Position numbers and translations under genes: made by a program
In this document: positions 34,563-43,908 of the stretch, piece after piece
How the letters are laid out: every line of letters starts with the position of its first letter
Position numbering within the stretch: the stretch's first letter is position 1
Notes under the pieces: model-generated
Told to the model about the DNA's origin: nothing
Seen by the model: only the letters and a program-made list of their open reading frames with translations
The model's database searches: none
Origin: [Flexibacter] sp. ATCC 35103
GTDB lineage: Bacteria; Bacteroidota; Bacteroidia; Flavobacteriales; Flavobacteriaceae
Length of the DNA stretch: 64,000 nt
Reading direction: 5' to 3'
NCBI RefSeq assembly: GCF_001975985.1
Contig: NZ_MTQF01000003.1
Location: 121,025-185,024 of the forward strand

Positions 34563-35303
34563 ATGAATATTATCAAAAAAATATTTTCTAAATCCCGTTC
34601 TCTAGAAGACGGGATTTTTTTTGACACTATTCAGAAAATACTTGGCTTTCAACCTGCCACAATCGATTTTTATAAGAAAGCTTTTACGCATAGATCTTCG
34701 AATAAATTAGACGAATCAGGACATCCAATAAATTATGAAAGACTTGAATTTTTAGGAGATGCTATGTTAAGTGCTGTAATTGCAGCCCATTTATTTAACA
34801 AAGCGCCAAACGGCGACGAAGGTTATTTGACAAAAATGCGCTCAAAAATTGTGAGTCGCGAACATTTAAATGAATTAGGAAAAGATTTAAACCTGGTTCG
34901 TTTTGTAGAAAGCAAAGTGCCCATTCAGCATTTTGGAGAAAATATTCATGGTAATATTTTCGAATCACTTATAGGTGCAATTTATCTGGATAAAGGATAT
35001 GCATTTTGTGAAAAATTTATTCAAAAAAGAGTTGTAGCCCCTTATGTCGATATTGCACGACTTGAAGGTAAAGTAATTAGCTATAAAAGTTTAGTTATCG
35101 AATGGTGTCAGAAAGAAAAGAGAGTCTTTCATTACGACATTTTTGAAGATAATGGTATTGACGGTCAGCGCTTATTTGGCGTAAAATTAAGTATAGACGA
35201 TAAAGTAATCGCAAGAGCGCGAGCAACTTCAAAGAAGAAGGCAGAAGAGAAAGCTTCACAAAGAGCTTATTTTGCATTTCAGGAAAAAATAGACAAGAAA
35301 TAG
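34563..35303 (+). CDS. rnc: Ribonuclease III
   Basis: A 246-residue double-strand RNA endonuclease. The RNase III signature is RLEFLGDAMLSAVIA (about residues 60-75), with the second catalytic acidic site in IFESLIGAIYLDKGY. A C-terminal double-stranded RNA-binding domain covers about 170-240. It lies 9 nt after fabF, so it is cotranscribed. Confidence 0.96.
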   Translation: MNIIKKIFSKSRSLEDGIFFDTIQKILGFQPATIDFYKKAFTHRSSNKLDESGHPINYERLEFLGDAMLSAVIAAHLFNKAPNGDEGYLTKMRSKIVSREHLNELGKDLNLVRFVESKVPIQHFGENIHGNIFESLIGAIYLDKGYAFCEKFIQKRVVAPYVDIARLEGKVISYKSLVIEWCQKEKRVFHYDIFEDNGIDGQRLFGVKLSIDDKVIARARATSKKKAEEKASQRAYFAFQEKIDKK

Positions 35304-35428
35304 CTACAAGTTTCCTGTAACTATCTTAAAGCTATAACGTTTTCGTTTATAAATTAATAAAAACAACCACATCTTCGCTATTTAAGCTCCGCTAGAAATA
35401 GTATATTTACACCTTGATTTTTCATGAA

Positions 35429-35917
35429 ATGGCTATTCATAGATTGGATTTAGACGAATTTGACGAAATTGATTATTATTTAATGGCAATCCATACTTCA
35501 TTAGAAGATTACAGATTGGCTTATTTTATCAATAAAACCCTTCCGATTAACTTAAGTAAGAGCAAAAACGAGATCCATGCTCAAACTAAAGAAGGCGAGG
35601 CAAATTTTTCGAGATTCTATTATTATGATGCTGAAAAAACAGTTTCATGGAATTTAATTCAGAATAAAAATGAGATCATTTCAGTGAGTAAAAATGATTC
35701 TCAAGATTTGTTTTCCAATGAGACAAGTGAGGTTTCAACAACAATTCATTTACTTCCTGAATTCAAAAAAGTAGATTTTTTCCTGAAAATAGAAAATAGC
35801 GAAGAGACGCTTGACTTTTCAGAAATTCAACAACAATTAAATACCATAGAGAGTATTGCGGCTATTTATGCTGTAGATACAGATAAAATAAAATCAAAAA
35901 ACAATCTAATTTTTTAA
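35429..35917 (+). CDS. IPExxxVDY family protein
   Basis: A 162-residue Bacteroidota-specific protein named for a C-terminal motif, here LLPEFKKVDFFLKI. It is cytoplasmic, of unknown function. The start ATG 35429 is chosen over an upstream TTG. It lies 5 nt before pyk, a conserved pairing that suggests translational coupling. Confidence 0.9.
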   Translation: MAIHRLDLDEFDEIDYYLMAIHTSLEDYRLAYFINKTLPINLSKSKNEIHAQTKEGEANFSRFYYYDAEKTVSWNLIQNKNEIISVSKNDSQDLFSNETSEVSTTIHLLPEFKKVDFFLKIENSEETLDFSEIQQQLNTIESIAAIYAVDTDKIKSKNNLIF

Positions 35918-35922
35918 AAAAA

Positions 35923-37353
35923 ATGTTAACAAACAAAAAAACCAAAATTGTAGCTACACTTGGTCCTGCATGTGGTACAAGAGAGATCATTAAGGATATG
36001 ATCGATGCAGGGGTAAATGTTTTTAGAGTTAATTTTTCGCACGCTGATTACGAAGGAGTAAAAGAGAAGATTAATATTATTAGAGGTCTAAACGAAGAGT
36101 TTGGTTACACTACTGCAATCCTTGGAGATTTGCAAGGTCCAAAACTTAGAGTTGGAGTAATGGAAGAAGGAACTGTTGTTCATGATGGTGATTTAATCAC
36201 TTTTACAACTGCAGAAGATATTTTAGGAACTGCTCAAAAAGTGTTCATGAAATACCAAAATTTTCCAAATGATGTTAATCCGGGAGAGCGCATTTTGCTT
36301 GATGACGGTAAATTGATTTTTGAAATTATTTCTACAGATAAAAAAACAGAAGTTGTTGCTAAAGTAATTCAGGGTGGAGAATTAAAATCTAAAAAAGGAG
36401 TTAATCTTCCAAACACTAAAATTTCTTTACCGGCTTTGACTGAAAAAGATATTGCAGATGCTATTTTTGCTATTGAGCAAAAAGTGGACTGGATTGCACT
36501 TTCGTTTGTAAAAACACCTCGCGATTTACAAGATTTACAAGAATTAATCGCAAAACATTCTGAATATAAAATTCCAATTGTTGCTAAAATTGAAATGCCG
36601 GAAGCTCTTGAGAATATGGATAAAATTGTAGCATATTGTGATGCTTTAATGGTTGCACGTGGAGATTTAGGAGTTGAACTTCCTGCTCACGAAGTACCAT
36701 TGGTTCAAAAAGATTTGATTCGCAGAGCTAAAATCGCAAGAATTCCTGTTATCGTTGCTACACAAATGATGGAGACAATGATCACAAGTTTAACACCAAC
36801 AAGAGCTGAAGTAAACGACGTTGCAAACTCTGTAATGGATGGAGCTGATGCTGTAATGTTGTCTGGAGAAACTGCAACAGGAAATTATCCTGTACAAGTT
36901 ATTCAAAAAATGACTCAAATTTGTGAGGCTGTTGAGGATTCACCGCTAATTCAGGTTCCACAAAATACACCACAAATTAAAACAAAACGTTTCGTTACTA
37001 AAACTGTTTGTCATCAGGCAGCTTTATTAGCTAATGAAATCAAAGCTAAAGCAATTTGTACTTTAACAAATAGTGGGTATACAGCTTTTCAAATCTCAGC
37101 CTGGAGACCATCAGCACATATTTTGGTATTTACTTCAAACAGAAGAATCTTAACACAATTGAATTTATTATGGGGAGTAAAATCATACTTCTACGATAAA
37201 GACGAAAGTACAGATGATACTGTAACTGATGTTAACGAAATTGCAGTTCAAAAAGGGTATGCCGCAAAAGGAGATTATTTAATCAACCTTGCAGCTATGC
37301 CTATTAAAGATAAAGGAATGGTAAATACCATGAGAGTTTCTGAAATAGAATAA
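35923..37353 (+). CDS. pyk: Pyruvate kinase
   Basis: A 476-residue glycolytic enzyme making ATP and pyruvate from phosphoenolpyruvate and ADP. Recognisable are TKIVATLGPAC at the N-terminus, RVNFSHADYEG, the signature IPIVAKIEMPEALENM with the catalytic lysine, VARGDLGVELP, and the C-terminal allosteric-type domain (about 355-476). It is followed by a strong terminator. Confidence 0.97.
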   Translation: MLTNKKTKIVATLGPACGTREIIKDMIDAGVNVFRVNFSHADYEGVKEKINIIRGLNEEFGYTTAILGDLQGPKLRVGVMEEGTVVHDGDLITFTTAEDILGTAQKVFMKYQNFPNDVNPGERILLDDGKLIFEIISTDKKTEVVAKVIQGGELKSKKGVNLPNTKISLPALTEKDIADAIFAIEQKVDWIALSFVKTPRDLQDLQELIAKHSEYKIPIVAKIEMPEALENMDKIVAYCDALMVARGDLGVELPAHEVPLVQKDLIRRAKIARIPVIVATQMMETMITSLTPTRAEVNDVANSVMDGADAVMLSGETATGNYPVQVIQKMTQICEAVEDSPLIQVPQNTPQIKTKRFVTKTVCHQAALLANEIKAKAICTLTNSGYTAFQISAWRPSAHILVFTSNRRILTQLNLLWGVKSYFYDKDESTDDTVTDVNEIAVQKGYAAKGDYLINLAAMPIKDKGMVNTMRVSEIE

Positions 37354-37374
37354 TTTTTTTTAGAATTATATATA

Positions 37375-37406
37375 AAAAGCCATTCGACGCATCGAATGGC
37401 TTTTTT
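37375..37406 (+). terminator. pyk terminator
   Basis: AAAAGCCATTCGA / TCGAATGGCTTTT, a perfect 13-bp stem with a 4-nt loop and T run. Confidence 0.9.
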
Positions 37407-37607
37407 TGTTTTAAGGTAATTCTTTAAATTTTACCTTGAAATTACCTTTTATCAAATTGAAAACCTTACAATTTGTAAAAAATTGATATTCATTTTTTTA
37501 AGTTTTAGTAAAAAAATGAATATATCTTAAAGTGTTTTTCTTACGCTTCTTATTTCTTAAAAATAAAAAACAAAATCTAACTTCCTAATTAAATGATTTT
37601 TGCGTGG

Positions 37608-37625
37608 TGCATTTTATAAAATGCA
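37608..37625. promoter_or_regulatory. Palindrome upstream of the sulfatase locus (site 1)
   Basis: A perfect 18-bp palindrome, TGCATTTTATAAAATGCA. It shares the core CATTTTATAAAATG with site 2, and the centres are 51 bp apart, close to five helical turns. It is a candidate operator. The rest of the 37407-37898 gap is A+T-rich with no gene. Confidence 0.55.
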
Positions 37626-37653
37626 ACATTCCGGAGCAAAATAAAACATTTTT

Positions 37654-37681
37654 ATTGTTTCATTTTATAAAATGAAACAAT
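37654..37681. promoter_or_regulatory. Palindrome upstream of the sulfatase locus (site 2)
   Basis: A perfect 28-bp palindrome containing the same CATTTTATAAAATG core as site 1, extended by TTGTTT / AAACAA arms. It lies about 217 bp before the sulfatase start. It is a candidate operator for a dimeric regulator. It lacks a T run, so it is not an obvious terminator. Confidence 0.55.
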
Positions 37682-37898
37682 GTCAGACCGTATAAATGCT
37701 ATTGTTCGTTTTTTTATTAGCTAATTTTGAGAAAGTTAAATAAAACTTAAGAAAATTCTTGTTTCAAATTATCCCCTATTTTAAAATTAAAAAACTGAAA
37801 CAAACTAAATTCTCCACCTTCCTGCAAATTACACAAAGTAGTATTTACCTTATATCTTAGATTGATTAATAAAATAATTATTAACAAATTTTAGTACC

Positions 37899-39554
37899 AT
37901 GAAACAAAGTAAAATAAAAAGTGAATTTGGAACCGCTATAATGCTATTTGCATTAGTATGCTTCACCTCTATTCAAGTGAAAGCTCAGAATAAAAAGCAA
38001 CCTAATATTTTGATAATTTGGGGTGATGATATAGGAACCACAAATGTTAGTGCTTACAGTGATGGATTAATGGGATACATGACTCCAAATATTGATCGAG
38101 TGGGCAATGAAGGAATACGTTTTTTACATTATTATGCTGAACAGAGTTGTACAGCGGGGCGTGCAGCTTTAATAACCGGACAACACGGAATTCGTACAGG
38201 ATTAACTAAAGTTGGTTTTCCGGGTGCGCCAATGGGAATGAGCCAGTTAGACCCAACAATTGCAGGAGTACTAAAACAACTAGGATATGCTACCGCACAA
38301 TTTGGTAAAAACCATTTAGGAGATCGAAATGAAAGTTTGCCAACTGTAAATGGATTTGACGAATTTTTTGGAAATCTCTATCACTTAAATGCAGAAGAAG
38401 AACCGGAACTGCCGGATTATCCTAAAGATCCCGCTTATCTAAAACAATACGGACCAAGAGGAGTATTAAAATGTACCGCTACAAATGTAGATGATCCAAC
38501 GGTAACCGATGCTCGTTTTGGAAAAATTGGAAAACAAAAAATTGAAGATACCGGAGCTCTTACAAAAAAGAGAATGGAAACAATTGATGATGAAACTGTA
38601 GCTGCGGCTATCGATTTTATTAAGAGACAAAATGCAGCAGGAAAACCTTTTTTCGTATGGTGGAACGGTACTCGTATGCACTTGCGTACTCACGTAAGAG
38701 CAGAACATCGTGGTAAATATACTCATGGAGACAGTGAATATATTGACGGTATGATTGAACATGACTTAACTGTTGGTGAACTTTTGAAAGTCCTTGATGA
38801 TTTAGGAATTGCAGATAACACTTTAGTTGTCTATTCCACAGATAACGGTCCTCACATGAATACATGGCCTGATGGAGGAATGACTTCTTTCCGTTCAGAG
38901 AAAAACACAAACTGGGAAGGAGCATTTAGAGTTCCTTGTATGGTACGCTGGCCAGGTGTAATTAAACCAGGTCAGGTAACTACTGAAATGATGAGCCATA
39001 ACGACTGGTTTCCTACTTTGGTTTCAATCGCGGGAGAACCTGATGTTGTTAAAAAAATGTTGACCGGCTATAAAGCAAACGGAAATACCTATAAAGTACA
39101 TTTAGACGGTTATGATCAATCTGCTTTTTTAGAAGGTAAAACGCCAAAAAGTGCCAGAAATGAATTTTTCTATTCAGATGATGACGGATTACTTGTAGGT
39201 ATGCGTCAGGGAGATTATAAATATGTTTTTGCAGAACAGCGTATGGCTGGAACAATGGGATTATGGGCAGAACCTTTTACAAAACTTCGTTTGCAAAAAA
39301 TGTTCAATTTATACCAGGATCCTTATGAAAGAGCTGATTTTACTTCTAACACTTATTGGGATTGGATTATCAATCACGTAGGATCAGTGTATGGAATGAA
39401 TGTAGAGGTAATGAAATTTGCTGCAACATTCAAAGAGTATCCGCCTCGTTCAATTCCGCCAAGTTTTTCTCCATTAACTATTATGGAAGAAACGCTTGAT
39501 CAAATTAAGCTAGAAAAAGCTATGAATGCGTCGGGAGCTTCAAAGAAAAAATAA
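37899..39554 (+). CDS. Arylsulfatase-family sulfatase
   Basis: A 551-residue exported sulfatase with a signal peptide ending near QVKAQN. The formylglycine motif is CTAGR (Cys84-Arg88), fitting C-x-[AP]-x-R of type I sulfatases that need maturation. Metal ligands include Asp43/Asp44 (WGDDIG) and the later STDNGPHMN; GKNHLGD carries the active-site lysine/histidine. It hydrolyses sulfate (or possibly phosphonate) esters in the periplasm. No polysaccharide-utilisation susC/susD pair is near, so a glycan target is doubtful. It is the first gene of a long plus-strand locus. Confidence 0.92.
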   Translation: MKQSKIKSEFGTAIMLFALVCFTSIQVKAQNKKQPNILIIWGDDIGTTNVSAYSDGLMGYMTPNIDRVGNEGIRFLHYYAEQSCTAGRAALITGQHGIRTGLTKVGFPGAPMGMSQLDPTIAGVLKQLGYATAQFGKNHLGDRNESLPTVNGFDEFFGNLYHLNAEEEPELPDYPKDPAYLKQYGPRGVLKCTATNVDDPTVTDARFGKIGKQKIEDTGALTKKRMETIDDETVAAAIDFIKRQNAAGKPFFVWWNGTRMHLRTHVRAEHRGKYTHGDSEYIDGMIEHDLTVGELLKVLDDLGIADNTLVVYSTDNGPHMNTWPDGGMTSFRSEKNTNWEGAFRVPCMVRWPGVIKPGQVTTEMMSHNDWFPTLVSIAGEPDVVKKMLTGYKANGNTYKVHLDGYDQSAFLEGKTPKSARNEFFYSDDDGLLVGMRQGDYKYVFAEQRMAGTMGLWAEPFTKLRLQKMFNLYQDPYERADFTSNTYWDWIINHVGSVYGMNVEVMKFAATFKEYPPRSIPPSFSPLTIMEETLDQIKLEKAMNASGASKKK

Positions 39555-39569
39555 AAATATCTAATAATA

Positions 39570-39605
39570 AATAGAGCTTGAACTTCCCATACCTCAAGCT
39601 CTATT
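39570..39605 (+). terminator. Hairpin between the sulfatase and HAD genes
   Basis: AATAGAGCTTGA / TCAAGCTCTATT, a perfect 12-bp stem with a short, weak T tract. It may attenuate rather than stop transcription. Confidence 0.5.
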
Positions 39606-39624
39606 AATTTAAAAAATCAACATC

Positions 39625-40644
39625 ATGTATAGAAAAATATATATAATACCCCTATTTTTATTTTTGTTGATTTCCTGCAAAAAATCGGATAATGTTACTA
39701 TAACTACTGATCCTAAAGACAGTACAGCAACAGTTGCAACAAGCAGTGATCCGTTGCCAAGCTGGAATGACACAGCACTAAAAAAAGATATCATTGCTTA
39801 TGTTACCAAAGTCACAAAAGAAGGAAGTCCAGATTTTATTCCCGTTGAAAACAGAATAGCCACTTTTGATAACGACGGAACACTTTGGGCTGAAAAACCA
39901 TATGTTCAGGAATTATTTGCTTTTTACCGGGTTAAGAAAATGGTAGAAGCTAATCCTGAATTAGCAAAAAAACAACCTTTTAAAGCTGTAGTCGAAAAAG
40001 ACAAGACTTTTTTTGAAAAAGGAGGAGATAAAGCCCTCATCGAATTAGTTGCTGCTACTCATACCGGTATGACTGAAGATGAGTTTGAAGCATCAGCAAA
40101 AGACTTCTTTGCCACTGCTCAATATCCGGGCAAAAATGTTCCTGTAAAACAAATCAGATATCAGCCACAATTAGAGTTATTGAATTATTTACGTGCAAAC
40201 GGATTCAAAACTTTTATTGTAACCGGTGGAACAATTGAACTGGTTAGAGCAATATCTGCTGACTTCTACGGAATTCCAAAAGAACAAGTCGTGGGAACTT
40301 CTTTCAAATATAAATTTGATGATACTAAAAATGCCGTACTCAGAGAACCTGCTTTAGATTTATTTAATGATAAAGAAGGTAAACCTGTTGGAATACAACT
40401 GCATATAGGCCAGCGTCCCGTTTTTGCGTGTGGGAATGAAGGCGGAGCCGGAGATCTTGCTATGCTTAGATATTCTCAGGGCAGTAAATATCCATCTTTT
40501 CAATTAATTGTAAATCATAATGACCCGATCAGAGAATACAATTATCAGGAAAAAGATAATCTATCACTAAACACTGCTGCAAAATATAAATACCATGTAG
40601 TGAGTATAAAAGACGATTGGAAAAAGATTTTTCCAGACAAATAA
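39625..40644 (+). CDS. HAD-family phosphatase lipoprotein
   Basis: A 339-residue lipoprotein (LISC, Cys18) with a haloacid-dehalogenase phosphatase domain. Motif I is TFDNDGTLW (nucleophile Asp82, Asp84), motif II lies in FIVTGGT, and motif IV in ACGNEGGAGDLAML. A cap-like insertion is between I and II. It is an exported phosphomonoesterase of unknown substrate, 70 bp after the sulfatase. A phosphatase and a sulfatase together suggest processing of an anionic envelope or environmental compound. Confidence 0.85.
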   Translation: MYRKIYIIPLFLFLLISCKKSDNVTITTDPKDSTATVATSSDPLPSWNDTALKKDIIAYVTKVTKEGSPDFIPVENRIATFDNDGTLWAEKPYVQELFAFYRVKKMVEANPELAKKQPFKAVVEKDKTFFEKGGDKALIELVAATHTGMTEDEFEASAKDFFATAQYPGKNVPVKQIRYQPQLELLNYLRANGFKTFIVTGGTIELVRAISADFYGIPKEQVVGTSFKYKFDDTKNAVLREPALDLFNDKEGKPVGIQLHIGQRPVFACGNEGGAGDLAMLRYSQGSKYPSFQLIVNHNDPIREYNYQEKDNLSLNTAAKYKYHVVSIKDDWKKIFPDK

Positions 40645-40662
40645 TTTCAATTTAGTTAGATT

Positions 40663-40703
40663 AAAATGAAACAACTTTTACTGGTTGAAGGTTGTTTCGT
40701 TTT
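40663..40703 (+). terminator. Hairpin after the HAD gene
   Basis: AAAATGAAACAAC / GTTGTTTCGTTTT stem (one wobble) with a T-rich 3' side. It divides the locus into sub-operons or attenuates it. Confidence 0.55.
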
Positions 40704-40741
40704 GATTTTAAATGATTAAAAATCTTTTAAATGAAATGATT

Positions 40742-41569
40742 ATGAAACGTAAATTTTATGCTAGTATTCAATTATTGTTTAGTGCAGCTTGTTTTCTTAC
40801 AGGTTTTTCAGCATTTGCACAAGAAGAAGCTTCAAAAGCGGGATCAAGTGCTCAGGAACTTGCAGATAAATTAGCGAATCCGGTGGCAAGCTTAATTAGT
40901 GTGCCATTGCAAAACAACTTAGTTTATGGAGTTGGCCCTTTTAACGGATCAAAATATACCATTAACGTTCAGCCTGTTATTCCGTTTAAATTAACAGATA
41001 ATCTAAATTTAATTACACGTTACATTCTACCTGTTGTTGACCAAAGAGATATTACAGGCGAAAACACACATCAATTTGGTTTGAGTGATGCAACTGTAAC
41101 TGCTTTTTTTGCTCCTAAAACAAAAGGACTTATTTTAGGATTTGGACCTGCTTTTTTAGTCCCAACCGCTACAGATAAACTTTTAGGAACAGAGAAATTT
41201 GGTGTTGGTCCCAGTGTATTGGTTATGCATCAGGGCAAAGGACTTTCTATAGGATTCATTGCTAACCAGATATGGTCTGTTGCCGGAAATGAAGATCGAG
41301 CCGATTTTAATCAATTTTACACCCAAATATTCCTGACACATAGTTATAAAAGCGGTGCAAGTTTAGGTATTAGCTCAGAGATTACCCAAAATTGGGAAGG
41401 CAAAACAACATTGGTTACTATTAGTCCAAATATAGGAGCTGTTACAAAATTAGGAGATCAGGTTGTTCAATTTGCTATAATGCCACTAATTCCTATTGTA
41501 GGACCACATGAAAGCAAACCAGATTGGGGATTAAGAGCCGTTCTGGCTTTTGTATTTCCGGGATCCTAA
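40742..41569 (+). CDS. Porin-like outer-membrane transporter (neuromedin U/phenol MetA-like)
   Basis: A 275-residue exported protein with a signal peptide ending SAFAQEE. The body is an antiparallel beta-barrel pattern (GFGPAFLVPTATDKLLGT, FGVGPSVLVMHQGKGLSIGF) ending in a hydrophobic strand, LAFVFPGS. It resembles the small outer-membrane family often labelled neuromedin U or MetA-pathway transporter. It probably forms a channel for a hydrophobic or small compound. ATG 40742 is preferred over in-frame ATGs at 40712 and 40736 because the signal peptide fits there. Confidence 0.78.
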   Translation: MKRKFYASIQLLFSAACFLTGFSAFAQEEASKAGSSAQELADKLANPVASLISVPLQNNLVYGVGPFNGSKYTINVQPVIPFKLTDNLNLITRYILPVVDQRDITGENTHQFGLSDATVTAFFAPKTKGLILGFGPAFLVPTATDKLLGTEKFGVGPSVLVMHQGKGLSIGFIANQIWSVAGNEDRADFNQFYTQIFLTHSYKSGASLGISSEITQNWEGKTTLVTISPNIGAVTKLGDQVVQFAIMPLIPIVGPHESKPDWGLRAVLAFVFPGS

Positions 41570-41607
41570 AATTTCTTCTGAGTTTCTTTCATCATAAAAA
41601 ACAAATC

Positions 41608-43059
41608 ATGAAATCAAAAATTTTATCCATTATAGTACTAATTTGTTTATTGTCATGCACTAATTCAACGACAAAAAATGAGACCACAGCAGTTACGGAT
41701 ACTATCAAAACCACCGTATTTAAACCTGTTGATTTTGAGGAACAATTAATCTATAATCGCGCAATCGAAGCTGTAATCTGGGGAATGCCAGCGGTTAATT
41801 CAGAATTATTTCATGAAAGTCTTTTAAAAGCAAAAGGCGATTACAATCAGATCGTGTATTGGTCAGGATTAATCAGTTCAAAAAATCAGACTTTAACTCC
41901 AAATCCGGACGTAATTTATATCAACCCTTTTTATGATACCAGACAAGGTCCGGTTGTTTTAGAAATTCCGGCAGCAGAAGGAGTTTCATCCTTAACCGGA
42001 AGTTTAGATGATGGCTGGCAAACTGCCATTGAAGATATTGGTCCTGCGGGAGTTGACAAAGGTAAAGGCGGAAAATACCTTATTTTGCCTCCAAATTATA
42101 AAGACGCAATTCCGTTAGGTTACATTTCGATGCCTTCTTCTACTTACACAGGTTATGCGATACTTCGTTCTAATCTTACAGATGCAAGTGCAAACGACAT
42201 TAAAAGAGCCATTGATTACGGAAAGAAAGTAAAAATTTATCCTCTTTCTGAAGCTGATAATCCACCGGCAACAACCTTTGTTGATTTAATCGATGTTTCT
42301 TTTAGTAACACGATTCCGTATAACATTCATTTCTTCGAGATATTAAATCAATTTGTACAAAGAGAGCCTTGGTTGACTCGTGACATGGCAATGATAGACC
42401 AGTTAAAATCTATTGGAATTGAAAAAGGAAAAACTTTTCAGGCCGATGCCAGAAGACAGGAAATCCTAAATGCAGCAATCAAAGACGCACATAGCTGGAT
42501 TGACAAAAAATATGAAAAAATATTTACGCCACCATTTTACGAGGGAACAAATTGGGCTTTACCAGCATCAGCAGATGTTGTAAAATCTCTTCCAACAAAT
42601 TATACGATTCCAAACCTTTATCCTGTTGATGAAAGAGCCATAAGTTATTCGATGGCTTATTTTAGTGCAAAACATTTAGGAACAGGACAATTTTATCTCA
42701 TGTCTATAAAAGATAATAAAAAGGAGTCATTTGATGGTTCAAAATTATACAAACTGCATTTACCGGCTAAAGTTCCTGTAAAATTATACTGGTCAGTAAC
42801 CGCTTATGACCGCGAAACACACGCCCTTATTTTGGGCATGAAGTATTCAAGTCGTGCCTCTACATCGCCGGGACTTCAAAAAAATTCAGATGGTTCTGTA
42901 GATATTTATTTTGGTGCCAAAGCTCCTGCAGGAAAAGAATCAAATTGGGTTCCAACAGATCCTAAAAGAAAATTCGAATTACTGGCTCGTTTTTATGGCC
43001 CTGAAAAAGGATTTTTTGATAAAACATGGAAAATGGGAGATGTTGAAGAAGTGAATTAA
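41608..43059 (+). CDS. DUF1254/DUF1214 domain lipoprotein
   Basis: A 483-residue lipoprotein (LLSC, Cys17). The N-terminal DUF1254 domain (about 45-180) includes IEAVIWGMPAVNS and NPDVIYINPFYD. The C-terminal DUF1214 domain (about 355-475) includes PVKLYWSVTAYDRETHALI and WVPTDPKRKFELLARFYGPE. The activity of the family is unknown. The start 41608 is chosen for its signal peptide; the frame upstream runs back into the porin gene. Confidence 0.9.
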   Translation: MKSKILSIIVLICLLSCTNSTTKNETTAVTDTIKTTVFKPVDFEEQLIYNRAIEAVIWGMPAVNSELFHESLLKAKGDYNQIVYWSGLISSKNQTLTPNPDVIYINPFYDTRQGPVVLEIPAAEGVSSLTGSLDDGWQTAIEDIGPAGVDKGKGGKYLILPPNYKDAIPLGYISMPSSTYTGYAILRSNLTDASANDIKRAIDYGKKVKIYPLSEADNPPATTFVDLIDVSFSNTIPYNIHFFEILNQFVQREPWLTRDMAMIDQLKSIGIEKGKTFQADARRQEILNAAIKDAHSWIDKKYEKIFTPPFYEGTNWALPASADVVKSLPTNYTIPNLYPVDERAISYSMAYFSAKHLGTGQFYLMSIKDNKKESFDGSKLYKLHLPAKVPVKLYWSVTAYDRETHALILGMKYSSRASTSPGLQKNSDGSVDIYFGAKAPAGKESNWVPTDPKRKFELLARFYGPEKGFFDKTWKMGDVEEVN

Positions 43060-43119
43060 AAAACTCCTTTTTAAATATCAGAAAAGAGATTAATAATTGA
43101 AAACTAATCCTACTGTAAA

Positions 43120-43896
43120 ATGAAGAGAAACAATATTTGTAAAACCCTGTTTGTCATCGTATTTGTAATCTCATTCAGCATTAAAACAAACGCTCAAAAA
43201 ATGGTACAGAATGTTGCAGCCTGGATTGGTTACGAAATGTATTTGCCTTTTAAAGAAGATGGAAGATGGGGGTTATTATTAGAAGGATATTCAAAAGGAA
43301 ATGATTTTGTGTCAGAACTTCAGGGATCTTTTTACAGAGCAGGTGCCAATTATTATCTTAAAAACGGTAACCGATTGGGAGCTGGCGTTGCCTACCAATG
43401 GGATTTACCATATGATGAGCTTTCATTGCCATACAACAATCCGGATTACAGGATTTATGAGCAATTTATTTGGCGTATCGTCAAAAAAGAAGGAAACGAA
43501 GTCTGGTCACAACGCTTTAGAATGGAGCAGCGCTGGTTAGGTCGAAAAGATGATCCAAACAATACCAGTGATCATTTTGATTATTATAAATTCGAAAACA
43601 CACTTCGATATCAGGTTCGATATCAATTATGGTTTAAACAGCGATGGGCAGCGGTTGTTTATGATGAAATTCATATAAGAACTAATGCGTCAAGCGGTAA
43701 TGAAAATTATCTGGACCAAAACAGATTGTATGTAGGAACGGCTTATAGCCTGGATAAACGCAGAGAAATTCGAATGGAACTGGGGTACATGAATCAGATT
43801 TTCTGGAAAGCCCCTGATACAGAAAGCGGACTAAGCAGAATGAATCATACCATTAGAATTACCCTGACAACAGATTTACCTTTTAAAAGAAAATAA
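43120..43896 (+). CDS. DUF2490 outer-membrane protein
   Basis: A 258-residue exported protein with a signal peptide ending KTNAQ. The beta-barrel features are typical of DUF2490: AAWIGYEMYLPF, SLPYNNPDYRIYEQFI, RFRMEQRWLGR and RLYVGTAYSLD, with an outer-membrane type C-terminus. The function is unknown. It lies 60 bp downstream of the DUF1254 gene in the same locus. Confidence 0.88.
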   Translation: MKRNNICKTLFVIVFVISFSIKTNAQKMVQNVAAWIGYEMYLPFKEDGRWGLLLEGYSKGNDFVSELQGSFYRAGANYYLKNGNRLGAGVAYQWDLPYDELSLPYNNPDYRIYEQFIWRIVKKEGNEVWSQRFRMEQRWLGRKDDPNNTSDHFDYYKFENTLRYQVRYQLWFKQRWAAVVYDEIHIRTNASSGNENYLDQNRLYVGTAYSLDKRREIRMELGYMNQIFWKAPDTESGLSRMNHTIRITLTTDLPFKRK

Positions 43897-43908
43897 AATG
43901 CAGGAATT

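Noticed and set aside
37899..39554. Polysaccharide utilisation locus built around the sulfatase.
   Set aside because: No SusC/SusD pair or glycoside hydrolases are nearby; neighbours are DUF-family envelope proteins.
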